Both the position numbers and the translations under genes were made by a program. This document shows positions 51,795-61,773 of a stretch of DNA of 64,000 nt, in pieces. The stretch spans positions 99,393 to 163,392 of the forward strand of contig MSHB01000022.1 of NCBI GenBank assembly GCA_001940985.1, given 5' to 3'. Origin of the DNA: Mollicutes bacterium Phil14 (GTDB lineage: Bacteria; Bacillota_I; Bacilli_A; ML615J-28; CAG-698). The notes under the pieces are model-generated. The model did no database searches. It was not told the origin of the DNA and was given only the letters and a program-made list of their open reading frames with translations. The number at the start of each line of letters is the position of its first letter. Positions within the stretch are counted from its first letter, which is position 1.

Positions 51795-53051
51795 TTATAT
51801 ATCAAATTCACTACTATTTGAATCACTATTAAAAACAGAATATTTCTCAAAACAATTTAAAGTAATCGTTTTGGTATTTTCAATAGCTTTCTTTATACTT
51901 TCCTCTAAATCGCACTTTTCTTCTTCAACTAAAACATCTTCTAATTTTGGTTTAATTACTGGATGTTCAGGAACAAAAACCGTACAGCAATCCTCATATG
52001 GTCTAATTGATGTATCATAAGTTTTTATCTTTCGAGCAACACTGACGATTTCTTCTTTATCATAAGTTACAACAGGTCTAATTATTGGCATATTAGTCAC
52101 AGCATTAACAACTGACATACTTTCTAGAGTCTGTGATGCTACTTGTCCAATACTTTCACCATTAATTAAAACATCTATTTTTTTCTCTTTGGCAATACTA
52201 CAAGCTATTTTATACATTGCTCTACGCATCAATGTAACAGTATAAATAGGATTAGCTTTTTCATGAATAGCAGTTTGAATTTCAGTGAAAGGAACTACTA
52301 AAAGTTTTATTTTTCCATCAAGTGTATATTTTGCTAATATTTCAATCAAATCCACAACCTTTTGTAATGCTAAATCACTAGTATATGGAGGAGAAGCAAA
52401 GTGAATTGCACTCAAGACTACTCCTTTTTTAAGAGCCAAAAATCCAGCAACAGGGCTGTCAATTCCTCCACTCATCATTAGCATTCCTTTACCAGCACTA
52501 CCACTAGGATAGCCACCTAAACCTTTTATAGTTTCTACATATAAATAAGTTCCTTCAGTTCTCAAATCTATATTAAGTGTGATATCAGGATTATGCACAT
52601 CAACATACAAATCATTTATTTTAGGTAAGATTCTTTTAGCTACTTCTTGAGAAATTCCAATAGAAGTTCCAGGGAATTGCTTATTAGCTCGATTAGTCTC
52701 TACTTTAAAGCTTAATTTTTCATTATTATTTCCACTCAAAGCACGATATTTCACCTTGTACTCTTCAATCATATTTATCGCTAAAGAGCTGATAGCTTCA
52801 TAATCAGTACTAGTTTGTTTGCACAAACTATATGAATAAAGCCCAACAACTGTATCTAATATATCTAAAACTTTTTGATAATCTTCACCATTTAAATAAA
52901 TATAAAAGCGATAATCAGTATTAAAATATTTTAACTTTTTTAATCCTTTACATTTATTCTTTATATTATCATTTACTTTTTGAAGAAATTGACGATAATT
53001 TTTTTTCTTTAGTGTCATTTCTCCATATCTAACTAATATTAAATCATACAT
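51795..53051 (-). CDS. thiI: tRNA 4-thiouridine synthase ThiI
   Basis: A 418-residue enzyme: N-terminal ferredoxin-like and THUMP domains (ILDTVVGLYSYSLC), then the PP-loop ATPase with LMMSGGIDSPVAGF. It transfers sulfur to U8 of tRNA. It lacks the C-terminal rhodanese domain of enteric ThiI, as in Bacillus, and overlaps the dedicated cysteine desulfurase gene by 8 bases. Confidence 0.95.
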   Translation of the reverse strand: MYDLILVRYGEMTLKKKNYRQFLQKVNDNIKNKCKGLKKLKYFNTDYRFYIYLNGEDYQKVLDILDTVVGLYSYSLCKQTSTDYEAISSLAINMIEEYKVKYRALSGNNNEKLSFKVETNRANKQFPGTSIGISQEVAKRILPKINDLYVDVHNPDITLNIDLRTEGTYLYVETIKGLGGYPSGSAGKGMLMMSGGIDSPVAGFLALKKGVVLSAIHFASPPYTSDLALQKVVDLIEILAKYTLDGKIKLLVVPFTEIQTAIHEKANPIYTVTLMRRAMYKIACSIAKEKKIDVLINGESIGQVASQTLESMSVVNAVTNMPIIRPVVTYDKEEIVSVARKIKTYDTSIRPYEDCCTVFVPEHPVIKPKLEDVLVEEEKCDLEESIKKAIENTKTITLNCFEKYSVFNSDSNSSEFDI

Positions 53052-54159
53052 TTTTAATTTCTCCTAACGCTTTTAATAATGCATTTATTTCTTCTTCTGT
53101 AACTAAATGAGATAAACTAATTCGTATTGAAGATTTAGCCAAATCAACTGATGATGTCATAGCAAGAATAGTTTTTTCTGGCGTTGCAAGTTTTGATGAA
53201 CAACTAGAACCAGTTGAAACATATATATCACTATTTTCCAAAGTATGAACTATAGTTTCTCCGTTAATACTAGGAAATGATATATTTACTATATAAGGGC
53301 TACTAAAACTATTACTATTAATATGAATATATGGGATTTTTTTAAAACCATCTACTAATATTTTATTAATTTTCTTTACATATTCAAGATGCTTTTCAGT
53401 CAATGGATAAAACTTTTTTATTGCTTTGCAAGTGCAAACTACTAAAGCTAAATCAAGAGTTCCAGGTTTTAAACCATTTTGAGCATTTGAGCCATAAAGC
53501 CTTTTATCAATTTCCAAATTATTTTTATATATAAGAGCTCCAACTCCTTTAGGACCATATATTTTGTGAGTGCTAAAAGTAAACATATCAATATCATTAA
53601 AAGAAAAATCAGGTTTTACTTTGCAAATTCCTTGAACAGCATCAACATGAAGTTTTGTTCTAGGATATTCTTTTAATATATTAATAACTTCATTAATTGG
53701 TTGAATACTTCCAACAATGTTATTAACCCACATTATAGATATTAATAATGTATCTTTTGTAATTTCTTTTTTCAACTGTTCTATATCTATTATTCCATTT
53801 TCTAAAACATCTAAATATACAACTTCAAAACCATTTTTTTCTAAATGCTTATAAATTTCAAATACTGATGGATGTTCTATTTTAGTAGTTATAATTTTAC
53901 CACTTTTATATTTTGATAAATAACCTAATACTGCTAAATTATTAGCTTCTGTCGCATTAGAAGTGAAAATTATATCATGGTTTACAATACCCAAAGTGTT
54001 AAGTAATTCTTGTTTAGATTTTTCAAACATAAAATTACTTCTTTGACCAAGTCTATGTAAACTTGTTGTATTAGCAAAAAAATCTTTTTCAATTCTAACA
54101 TATAAATCAAGTATTTCATCATCAATTGGAGTTGTAGCACCATAATCTAGATATATCAT
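53044..54159 (-). CDS. Cysteine desulfurase (NifZ/IscS-like)
   Basis: A 371-residue PLP enzyme that supplies sulfur to ThiI. It has the PLP lysine in TFSTHKIYGPKGVGAL, AVQGICKV and the active-site Cys loop in STGSSCSSK. The size and tight overlap with thiI match NifZ of Bacillus, which is dedicated to tRNA thiolation rather than Fe-S assembly. Confidence 0.93.
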   Translation of the reverse strand: MIYLDYGATTPIDDEILDLYVRIEKDFFANTTSLHRLGQRSNFMFEKSKQELLNTLGIVNHDIIFTSNATEANNLAVLGYLSKYKSGKIITTKIEHPSVFEIYKHLEKNGFEVVYLDVLENGIIDIEQLKKEITKDTLLISIMWVNNIVGSIQPINEVINILKEYPRTKLHVDAVQGICKVKPDFSFNDIDMFTFSTHKIYGPKGVGALIYKNNLEIDKRLYGSNAQNGLKPGTLDLALVVCTCKAIKKFYPLTEKHLEYVKKINKILVDGFKKIPYIHINSNSFSSPYIVNISFPSINGETIVHTLENSDIYVSTGSSCSSKLATPEKTILAMTSSVDLAKSSIRISLSHLVTEEEINALLKALGEIKNV

Positions 54160-54262
54160 TTTATCACCTTCATATATTATATACTATTTTTGTTTATTAT
54201 AAAAGTGTATTTTACTTGTTTTTTTTCTGTTTTTAAGTTAAAATTATACTGGGTGATTAAAT

Positions 54263-54523
54263 ATGAGACATATTTCTTACAAAACAAGCAGTACTTGCGC
54301 AAGACAAATTGACTTTGATTTAACTGATGATAACAAAATCACAAACCTTGCTTTCATTGGCGGATGTAACGGAAACCTAAAAGCTATTTCTAAAATATGC
54401 GAAGGTATGGATGCTTCTAAGGTAATGAATATATTCAGTGGTAATATCTGCGGAATGAAAGGTACAAGCTGTGCTGATCAATTATCATTGGCAATTAAAA
54501 AAGCTTTGGATGAAAATAAGTAG
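54263..54523 (+). CDS. TSCPD-domain protein
   Basis: An 86-residue protein consisting of one TSCPD domain (TSSTCARQIDFDLTDDNKITNLAFIGGCNGNLKAI, then GMKGTSCADQLSLAI). This domain is otherwise found at the C-terminus of NrdJ-type ribonucleotide reductases; free-standing forms are common in Firmicutes and of unknown role. Conserved Cys suggest metal or redox chemistry. It is divergent from the desulfurase gene, so a sulfur link is conceivable. Confidence 0.85.
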   Translation: MRHISYKTSSTCARQIDFDLTDDNKITNLAFIGGCNGNLKAISKICEGMDASKVMNIFSGNICGMKGTSCADQLSLAIKKALDENK

Positions 54524-54530
54524 TGCTTGT

Positions 54531-54567
54531 AAAAAAAGAGTTAGGCAACCTAACTCTTATTTTTTTT
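54531..54567. terminator. Bidirectional terminator between the TSCPD gene and rpsD
   Basis: AAGAGTTAGG, CAA, CCTAACTCTT with T-runs on both strands. Confidence 0.85.
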
Positions 54568-55165
54568 ATCTGTTATAGAACTCAACGATCAAGTTTTCTT
54601 TAATTTCTTGTAAGAATTCATCTCTTTCTGGATAACGAACAAATGTTCCTTCCATAGCAGCTTGATCAAAGAATACATAATCTTTTCTTGAAACCATAGA
54701 ATCTAATGCTTCTTGGATAATCTTTAAATTACGTGAAGATTCTTTAACACCAATCTTTTGGCCTGGTTTTAACATATATGAAGGGATATCAACTTTCTTA
54801 CCATCAACAGTAATATGACCATGATTAACTAATTGACGAGCTTGAGGTCTAGTTGAAGCTAATCCTAAACGATAAACAACATTGTCTAATCTTGACTCTA
54901 ATAACTTTAAGAAGTTATCGCCATGTTTACCTTTTAATTTACTAGCGGCATTAAATACCTTCTTGAATTGTTTTTCGCTCATACCATAAGTATAACGAAC
55001 TTTTTGTTTTTCTTGTAATTGTGTACCATATTCAGAAATTTTTCCACGGTGTTGACCATGTTGACCTGGTGCATAATTACGTTTTTGTAATTCTTTACCT
55101 GTTTCAGTAATTGAATACTTTAATCTTCTTGAAATTTTCCAAGATGAACCTGTGTAACGTGACAT
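54566..55165 (-). CDS. rpsD: 30S ribosomal protein S4
   Basis: A 199-residue primary 16S rRNA-binding protein with [18 protein letters not shown] at the N-terminus and the S4 domain [30 protein letters not shown]. It lacks the N-terminal zinc Cys cluster, the C- form typical of many Firmicutes. It is monocistronic with a regulatory leader. Confidence 0.97.
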   Translation of the reverse strand: MSRYTGSSWKISRRLKYSITETGKELQKRNYAPGQHGQHRGKISEYGTQLQEKQKVRYTYGMSEKQFKKVFNAASKLKGKHGDNFLKLLESRLDNVVYRLGLASTRPQARQLVNHGHITVDGKKVDIPSYMLKPGQKIGVKESSRNLKIIQEALDSMVSRKDYVFFDQAAMEGTFVRYPERDEFLQEIKENLIVEFYNR

Positions 55166-55328
55166 ATTTTTTCCTCCTTATAAATATTTTTTAGGACTTG
55201 AACATAAAGATAGACCTAGATTAGTAACAACTTTCACCTTGCAGCAAGGCTACTAATTCCTCTACAGGTATTTCTAAAATTCCCACCTTTTTTCAAGTGC
55301 TGCGTCTATGTCTTAAAGACTACACCTA
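55166..55328 (-). promoter_or_regulatory. S4 (rpsD) autoregulatory leader
   Basis: A ~160-base structured leader precedes rpsD, with complementary segments such as AGTAGCCTTGCTGCAAGG and TAGACGCAGC...GCTGC. It follows the layout of the Firmicutes S4 leader, in which S4 binds its own mRNA. The boundaries come from the promoter and start codon; a covariance-model search was not possible. Confidence 0.75.
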
Positions 55329-55332
55329 ATAT

Positions 55333-55360
55333 ATTATACACTTTTTTTAGAAAAAGTCAA
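55333..55360 (-). promoter_or_regulatory. rpsD promoter
   Basis: Minus-strand TTGACT (55360-55355), 16 bases, TATAAT (55338-55333). The next 150 bases up to guaA hold the guaA terminator and a hairpin CTAACA...TGTTAG without further genes. Confidence 0.75.
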
Positions 55361-55475
55361 GGATATTTTCCTTAAATAAAACATGATATGTGTGACTGTA
55401 TTAAAATATATTTTTTTAGCACTAACAAAATTTCTTGTGTTAGTAATGTGAATTCTTGACAGAGTTATACTAAAA

Positions 55476-55504
55476 AGCTAGCGACTTTAAAAATCTACTA
55501 GCTT
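55476..55504 (-). terminator. guaA terminator
   Basis: AGCTAG, loop, CTAGCT followed by TTTTT on the minus strand, 20 bases past the guaA stop. Confidence 0.6.
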
Positions 55505-55525
55505 CTGTTTTTATAATATTTACTT

Positions 55526-56503
55526 CTATTCCCACTCAATTGTTCCAGTTGGTTTTGGAGTCAAATCATACAAAACCCTATTTACACCTTTAACTTCTTT
55601 AGTAATTCTATCAGTAATTTTTTTAAGTATACTAAAAGGAATTTCTTCAATTTCAGCAGTCATCGCATCACGAGTATTGACAGCTCTAATAATCACAGGC
55701 CATTCATAACTGCGTTTATCATCTTTTATTCCAGTAGATTTAAAATCTGGAATAATTGTAAAATATTGCCAAACTTTTTTAGACAATCCACTTATAGCAA
55801 ATTCTTCTCTTAAGATTGCATCAGATTCTCTTAAAGCTTCTAATCTATCTCTAGTTATTGCACCTAAACATCTTACGCCAAGTCCAGGGCCAGGGAAAGG
55901 TTGACGATAAACCATATTGTCAGGTAAACCTAAAGTTTTACCAACAACTCTAACTTCATCTTTAAACAAAAACTTAAGTGGTTCTACTAATTCAAATTTC
56001 AAATCTTCTGGTAAACCACCGACATTATGATGAGCTTTTACTGGGCCACTTTCTAAAATATCAGGATAAATAGTTCCTTGTGCTAAAAAAGATATATTTT
56101 CAAGTTTTCTTGCTTCTTCTTCAAATACTCTTATAAATTCTTTACCTATAACTTTTCTCTTTTCTTCAGGTTCATTAACACCTTTTAATTTATCTAAAAA
56201 TCTATCACTTGCATCTACATATATAAGATTGGCATCCATTTGATTTTTAAAAACTTCTATAACTTGTTCTGGCTCACCTTTTCTTAATAGTCCATGGTTT
56301 ACATGAACACATACTAATTGCTTACCTATTGCTTTAATTAATAAGGCAGCCACAACTGATGAATCAACTCCACCAGACAAAGCTAGTAAAACTTTTTTAT
56401 CCTTTACTTGTTCCTTTATGCTTTTAATTTGTTCATCTATGAAACTTTTAGCTAACTCTTCTGTTTCTATTCTTAACATATCTACAGGTCTTTTATTTTC
56501 CAT
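55526..56503 (-). CDS. guaA: GMP synthase, ATP-pyrophosphatase subunit only
   Basis: A 325-residue protein that aligns with the C-terminal part of GuaA: PP-loop [45 protein letters not shown] and the dimerisation end [13 protein letters not shown]. The ~190-residue glutaminase domain of the usual 510-residue enzyme is absent and not encoded nearby. It therefore either uses free ammonia or pairs with a separate glutaminase (as archaeal GuaAa/GuaAb). It is 12 bases after guaB and under the same riboswitch. Confidence 0.93.
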   Translation of the reverse strand: MENKRPVDMLRIETEELAKSFIDEQIKSIKEQVKDKKVLLALSGGVDSSVVAALLIKAIGKQLVCVHVNHGLLRKGEPEQVIEVFKNQMDANLIYVDASDRFLDKLKGVNEPEEKRKVIGKEFIRVFEEEARKLENISFLAQGTIYPDILESGPVKAHHNVGGLPEDLKFELVEPLKFLFKDEVRVVGKTLGLPDNMVYRQPFPGPGLGVRCLGAITRDRLEALRESDAILREEFAISGLSKKVWQYFTIIPDFKSTGIKDDKRSYEWPVIIRAVNTRDAMTAEIEEIPFSILKKITDRITKEVKGVNRVLYDLTPKPTGTIEWE

Positions 56504-56515
56504 ATATTTACCTCT

Positions 56516-57994
<1,479 letters not shown>

Positions 57995-58004
57995 TTATTA
58001 TAAA

Positions 58005-58115
58005 ATAAAAAGTCCTAAAACAGGACATACAAGAAAAAATATTTGTATGCCTTAGTGCTCGGATTTACGGCCCAAGCGTAGAAACAATCAATCCATATTA
58101 TTGATCATATAAGAC
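58005..58115 (-). promoter_or_regulatory. Guanine-type purine riboswitch controlling guaB-guaA
   Basis: Aptamer on the minus strand, 58115-58049: P1 GUCUUA/UAAGGC; P2 GAUCAAU/AUUGAUU with loop AAUAUGG; J2/3 GUUUCUAC; P3 CUUGG/CCGAG with loop CCGUAAAU; then J3/1 with C at the ligand-pairing position (xpt C74), predicting guanine or hypoxanthine binding rather than adenine. It is followed by CATACAA...TTGTATG and a terminator GTCCT-GTTTT-AGGAC with T-run (58005-58026), so guanine should stop transcription. Confidence 0.92.
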
Positions 58116-58123
58116 TTTTTGTA

Positions 58124-58152
58124 ATTATATCATTTTCATTAATAATAAGCAA
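58124..58152 (-). promoter_or_regulatory. guaB promoter
   Basis: Minus-strand TTGCTT (58152-58147), 17 bases, TATAAT (58129-58124), just upstream of the aptamer. Confidence 0.75.
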
Positions 58153-58223
58153 ACCTTTTTTATTTTTTTACAATAAAGAGATATACCGCTATAGTATATC
58201 TCTAGTAATTAAAATTATTTATA

Positions 58224-60497
58224 TTAATCTATTCCCTTTAGTGATTCTACCATATCAATTTTCTTACTCTTTTTAGAAATAAATAAACTGATAACAAAAG
58301 ACAACAATATAATCAACCAAATTGTTAATATATATGTAAGTATATTAACTGTTGGCTTCATTTCATATTCACTTGCCAATTTTTCTATCATATATTTAAG
58401 TAAGAATACACCTGTTGGAACACCGATAATTATTCCCACTATTGTTAACCATAAATTTTGGCTAATCAACAATGAACCAATTTTACTATCTTTAAAACCT
58501 ACAACTTTCAAAGTTGACATCTCACGATATCTTTCCATAAAACTCATAACACCTAAATTATATAAAACTATTGCTCCTAAAACTAGTGCTGCAACTATTA
58601 ATAATAAAACCATCAAATTCATTAGTCCCATAAATGTATCGAAAGATTTAATTATACTACTCTTACTTTGAGTATTAACGATGTTTTTATTTGCTTCAAT
58701 ATTCTTTTGATTAGTAAAAACCAAATTAATATGATAGTCATAACCTATTTTTTCAGCATATTTCTCTGACATTATTATTGTTTCACTTAAAGTTCTAATA
58801 ATATCTTCAACAATAATTTCATAACTTTTATTAGTGCCATATGGTAAAAACACCAATTTATCACCAACTTTTATATTTAATTTCTTGGCAATTCTTTCAC
58901 ACACATATACGCCATTATCACCTAACTCAAAGAACTTCATATTTCTATCAATAAACTTAACTCTATTATGAGTTATATTATATATTTCTAATCCGATAGT
59001 TTGATCATTAATTTTGACAGTAGTTGAACCAGCATAATCACCTTCATATTTACTAGCAAGTTCTTTTGTTTCTTCGTTGGTTGCCGTTTCAGATACATTA
59101 ATTCTAGTTTCGTAGTTTATTGCTCCTTCATAGAATATATCTACAAAATCATTCATTGTATCTTTCATTCCTAAAGATGCTATAATTAGTATTGTACATC
59201 CTAAAATTCCAAATAATGTCATAAAGCTTCTGGCTTTGTGTCTCATTATATCACGCATATTCCATTTCACACCAAAATTAAGTTTTGACCAAAGTTTAGT
59301 TTTTTCAATTGCCATAGCTTTCATTTTCTTAGGTGTATAAGGTCTTAAAGCATCAGATGCACTACCTTTTAACATACTTTTAACTGATAAGTATCCAATA
59401 ACAATTAATAAAGCATTTATTAATATAAGTATTATCCAAGTAAAGAAAGGAACATATAATTTCCACTCAGGCATATCGAAATAAATTCCTAATGTGCCAT
59501 TTGGATTCATTATCAAATATCCCATTAAATATCCAATTATAATACCAAACAAGGTTCCAAATACGCCTATTAATATTGAAAAGGAAGTATAATGTGCTAT
59601 TATTTTTTTATCTTTAAAACCAAGAGCTTTTAAAATACCAATTTGCGTTTTTTCATTTATAGCTAAACGATGCATTGTTGTAACCATTGTTAAAATAGCT
59701 ATTGCTAAAAACAAAACTGGTAAAACTGAAGCCATTGTTTTTCCTTCTTCAATTTCACCTTGTGTTTGCACATATGATACATTTTCATCATTAGATAAAA
59801 TTACCATAGTTTTTTCAAACACATTATCTATTTTTTCTGACATTTTTTTCTTATCTAAATTAGAAGAAATATTAATTTGAGGATAATATTCAAATCCTAA
59901 TGTTCTTTTCAACATTTTAGGAGAAATATAAGCAAATCCATATGTATTAAAATCAGGCATCAATTGTGTCTCATCAGGAAGACAAATCAAAAATTCACCT
60001 GATTTAATTAATCCTAAAACTTTTCCACTTATTTCTATCTCTTTATATACTACAGTTATTGTATCACCTAATTTTATATTGTTTTTATCAGCATATTGTT
60101 TAGATAACCAAATACCATCTTCACTATCGGCATTATATTCTTCGCCATCACCAATTAAAACAAATCCTGATACATCTATATTTTCACTAACTGCTAATGC
60201 TAAAACTTTTTCTGTGCCTTTTACAGTTGTATTAACAGATAAGAATCTTGTTGCATCATCTACACCATCAATATTTTTGATTTTTTCAAGGTCATCACTA
60301 CTAAAACCAATTTCATCAAAAACTCTGTAATCAGCAAAACCAGTTTCATCAAAGAACTTGTTTGTGTTTCTTTCTATACTATACCATTCCATATTAAACC
60401 CAACAAAGACACCTATTCCAATTGCTGTCATAACTATCATTGATATAAATTGGGCTAAATATAGCCTTATTGTCCTGAACGTTTTTCTAAACAACAT
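58224..60497 (-). CDS. FtsX-like ABC transporter permease
   Basis: A 757-residue permease: one N-terminal membrane helix, a MacB-type extracytoplasmic domain, three helices in a first FtsX domain (VLPVLFLAIAILTMVTTMHRLA), a second extracytoplasmic domain, and a second FtsX domain ending in LLSFVISLFISKKSKK. Such permeases work as mechanotransducers with an ATPase rather than classic importers, typically in peptide or lipid export or antimicrobial resistance. It is 1 base after its ATPase gene. Confidence 0.9.
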   Translation of the reverse strand: MLFRKTFRTIRLYLAQFISMIVMTAIGIGVFVGFNMEWYSIERNTNKFFDETGFADYRVFDEIGFSSDDLEKIKNIDGVDDATRFLSVNTTVKGTEKVLALAVSENIDVSGFVLIGDGEEYNADSEDGIWLSKQYADKNNIKLGDTITVVYKEIEISGKVLGLIKSGEFLICLPDETQLMPDFNTYGFAYISPKMLKRTLGFEYYPQINISSNLDKKKMSEKIDNVFEKTMVILSNDENVSYVQTQGEIEEGKTMASVLPVLFLAIAILTMVTTMHRLAINEKTQIGILKALGFKDKKIIAHYTSFSILIGVFGTLFGIIIGYLMGYLIMNPNGTLGIYFDMPEWKLYVPFFTWIILILINALLIVIGYLSVKSMLKGSASDALRPYTPKKMKAMAIEKTKLWSKLNFGVKWNMRDIMRHKARSFMTLFGILGCTILIIASLGMKDTMNDFVDIFYEGAINYETRINVSETATNEETKELASKYEGDYAGSTTVKINDQTIGLEIYNITHNRVKFIDRNMKFFELGDNGVYVCERIAKKLNIKVGDKLVFLPYGTNKSYEIIVEDIIRTLSETIIMSEKYAEKIGYDYHINLVFTNQKNIEANKNIVNTQSKSSIIKSFDTFMGLMNLMVLLLIVAALVLGAIVLYNLGVMSFMERYREMSTLKVVGFKDSKIGSLLISQNLWLTIVGIIIGVPTGVFLLKYMIEKLASEYEMKPTVNILTYILTIWLIILLSFVISLFISKKSKKIDMVESLKGID

Positions 60498-60498
60498 A

Positions 60499-61215
60499 TT
60501 ACCACTCTACTTCCTCAACACTTAGTGGCTTATCTTGAATTTCGTAAGATTTTATACGTCCATTTTTTACGCGAATAACTGCATCGGCAATTTTTGCTAT
60601 GTTTTGATTATGTGTAACTATAATTACTGTTTTCTTATCATCGCTAAGTTCTGATCCTTTACACATCTTTGATAATAATTTAAGAATCATTACTCCAGTT
60701 TCACTATCTAAAGCACCAGTTGGTTCATCACACAAAATTATTTGTGGATTCTTAGCTAATGCTCTTGCTATTGATACTCTTTGTTGTTCTCCACCTGATA
60801 ATTCAGCAGGGAAATTATTAATGTGATCTAGTAAGCCTACTTCATCAATCATTTTTTTAGTATCTAAATGATTATGAGAAATTTCATTTACTAAGCTTAT
60901 ATTTTCTAAAACTGTAAGTGTAGGAATCAAATTATAAAATTGGAATATAAATCCAACTTTATTAGCTCTATATTCAGCTAATTCATTCTTTGTAAGACTA
61001 GAAATATCTTTACCATCAACTATTATTTTTCCGCTTGTTGGTGAATCTAAGCCCCCAAGCAAATTAAGTAGTGTAGACTTTCCAGCACCACTTGGTCCTA
61101 AAACAACTATTAACTTGCCTTTTTCTATTTCTAAGCTAACGTCATCTAAGGCTTTTAAAATATGATCTCCGTTAGTGTAGGTTTTACTAACATTTTTAAA
61201 CTCTACTATTTTCAT
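60499..61215 (-). CDS. ABC transporter ATPase (MacB/LolD type)
   Basis: A 238-residue ATPase with Walker A GPSGAGKSTLLN, Q-loop, signature LSGGEQQRVSIARAL, Walker B IILCDEPTGALD and the H-loop VTHN. The CDEPTGALD variant is typical of MacB/LolD partners of FtsX-like permeases. The ATG at 61215 follows TTGAGGTATTAT; the tracked start lies before that site. It forms a unit with the permease and follows the winged-helix regulator by 13 bases. Confidence 0.93.
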   Translation of the reverse strand: MKIVEFKNVSKTYTNGDHILKALDDVSLEIEKGKLIVVLGPSGAGKSTLLNLLGGLDSPTSGKIIVDGKDISSLTKNELAEYRANKVGFIFQFYNLIPTLTVLENISLVNEISHNHLDTKKMIDEVGLLDHINNFPAELSGGEQQRVSIARALAKNPQIILCDEPTGALDSETGVMILKLLSKMCKGSELSDDKKTVIIVTHNQNIAKIADAVIRVKNGRIKSYEIQDKPLSVEEVEW

Positions 61216-61228
61216 ATAATACCTCAAT

Positions 61229-61561
61229 CTATTCCAATAACTTTTTTAAATCTTGTTCATTAATTTTGCTTATAAATAACCATATATAATTATCTATATT
61301 ATTATTAATATTTCTATTATAAAAATAATTTTTCACTCTATCATACAATTCGCTATAATGATTATAATGCTTTTCACCACTTTTACTCATACGTATATAA
61401 TCATTCTCTCTTTCAATAAGACCCTTTAAATTCATTTTTTTGATCATAATAGAAACAGATGGCTTACTAATGTGCAGAGCCTCAGCAATTTCTGTAACAT
61501 TATGTAAGCCATTCTTTCCCATCGTTATCAAATATTTGATTTCTGATGTTGTAATATTCAT
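61229..61561 (-). CDS. Winged-helix regulator (DtxR/MarR-like)
   Basis: A 110-residue protein with a winged helix (EIKYLITMGKNGLHNVTEIAEALHISKPSVSIMIKKMNLKGLIERENDYIRMSKSGEKHY), resembling the DNA-binding domain of DtxR/IdeR/MntR proteins. The metal-binding dimerisation domain is shortened to ~45 residues. It lies between the FeoB-associated peptide and an ABC transporter, so iron-linked control is plausible but unproven. Confidence 0.75.
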   Translation of the reverse strand: MNITTSEIKYLITMGKNGLHNVTEIAEALHISKPSVSIMIKKMNLKGLIERENDYIRMSKSGEKHYNHYSELYDRVKNYFYNRNINNNIDNYIWLFISKINEQDLKKLLE

Positions 61562-61568
61562 ATTTTTG

Positions 61569-61745
61569 TTACTTTTTTGACTCCTTCTTTGCTAGCATTT
61601 TTGAACAATTACCTCTTTGAGGACAGCAGCAACAGCCAGAAGAGCAACTAGATTTTCCTTTTTTCTTATTAACGATTCTCAATATGAATGGAAGAAAAAC
61701 CATACCAATCATAGCGATTATTAAAATATATTCCCAAAATTTCAT
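61569..61745 (-). CDS. FeoB-associated Cys-rich membrane protein
   Basis: A 58-residue protein below the ORF-track limit. It has one N-terminal membrane helix (YILIIAMIGMVFLPFILRIV) and a short Cys cluster (CSSGCCCCPQRGNC). Such peptides regularly follow feoB in Firmicutes and are proposed to help iron handling. The ribosome site AAAGGAGGAAGACTTAT is strong. It lies 28 bases after feoB. Confidence 0.9.
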   Translation of the reverse strand: MKFWEYILIIAMIGMVFLPFILRIVNKKKGKSSCSSGCCCCPQRGNCSKMLAKKESKK

Positions 61746-61773
61746 ATAAGTCTTCCTCCTTTTTAAATTTTAA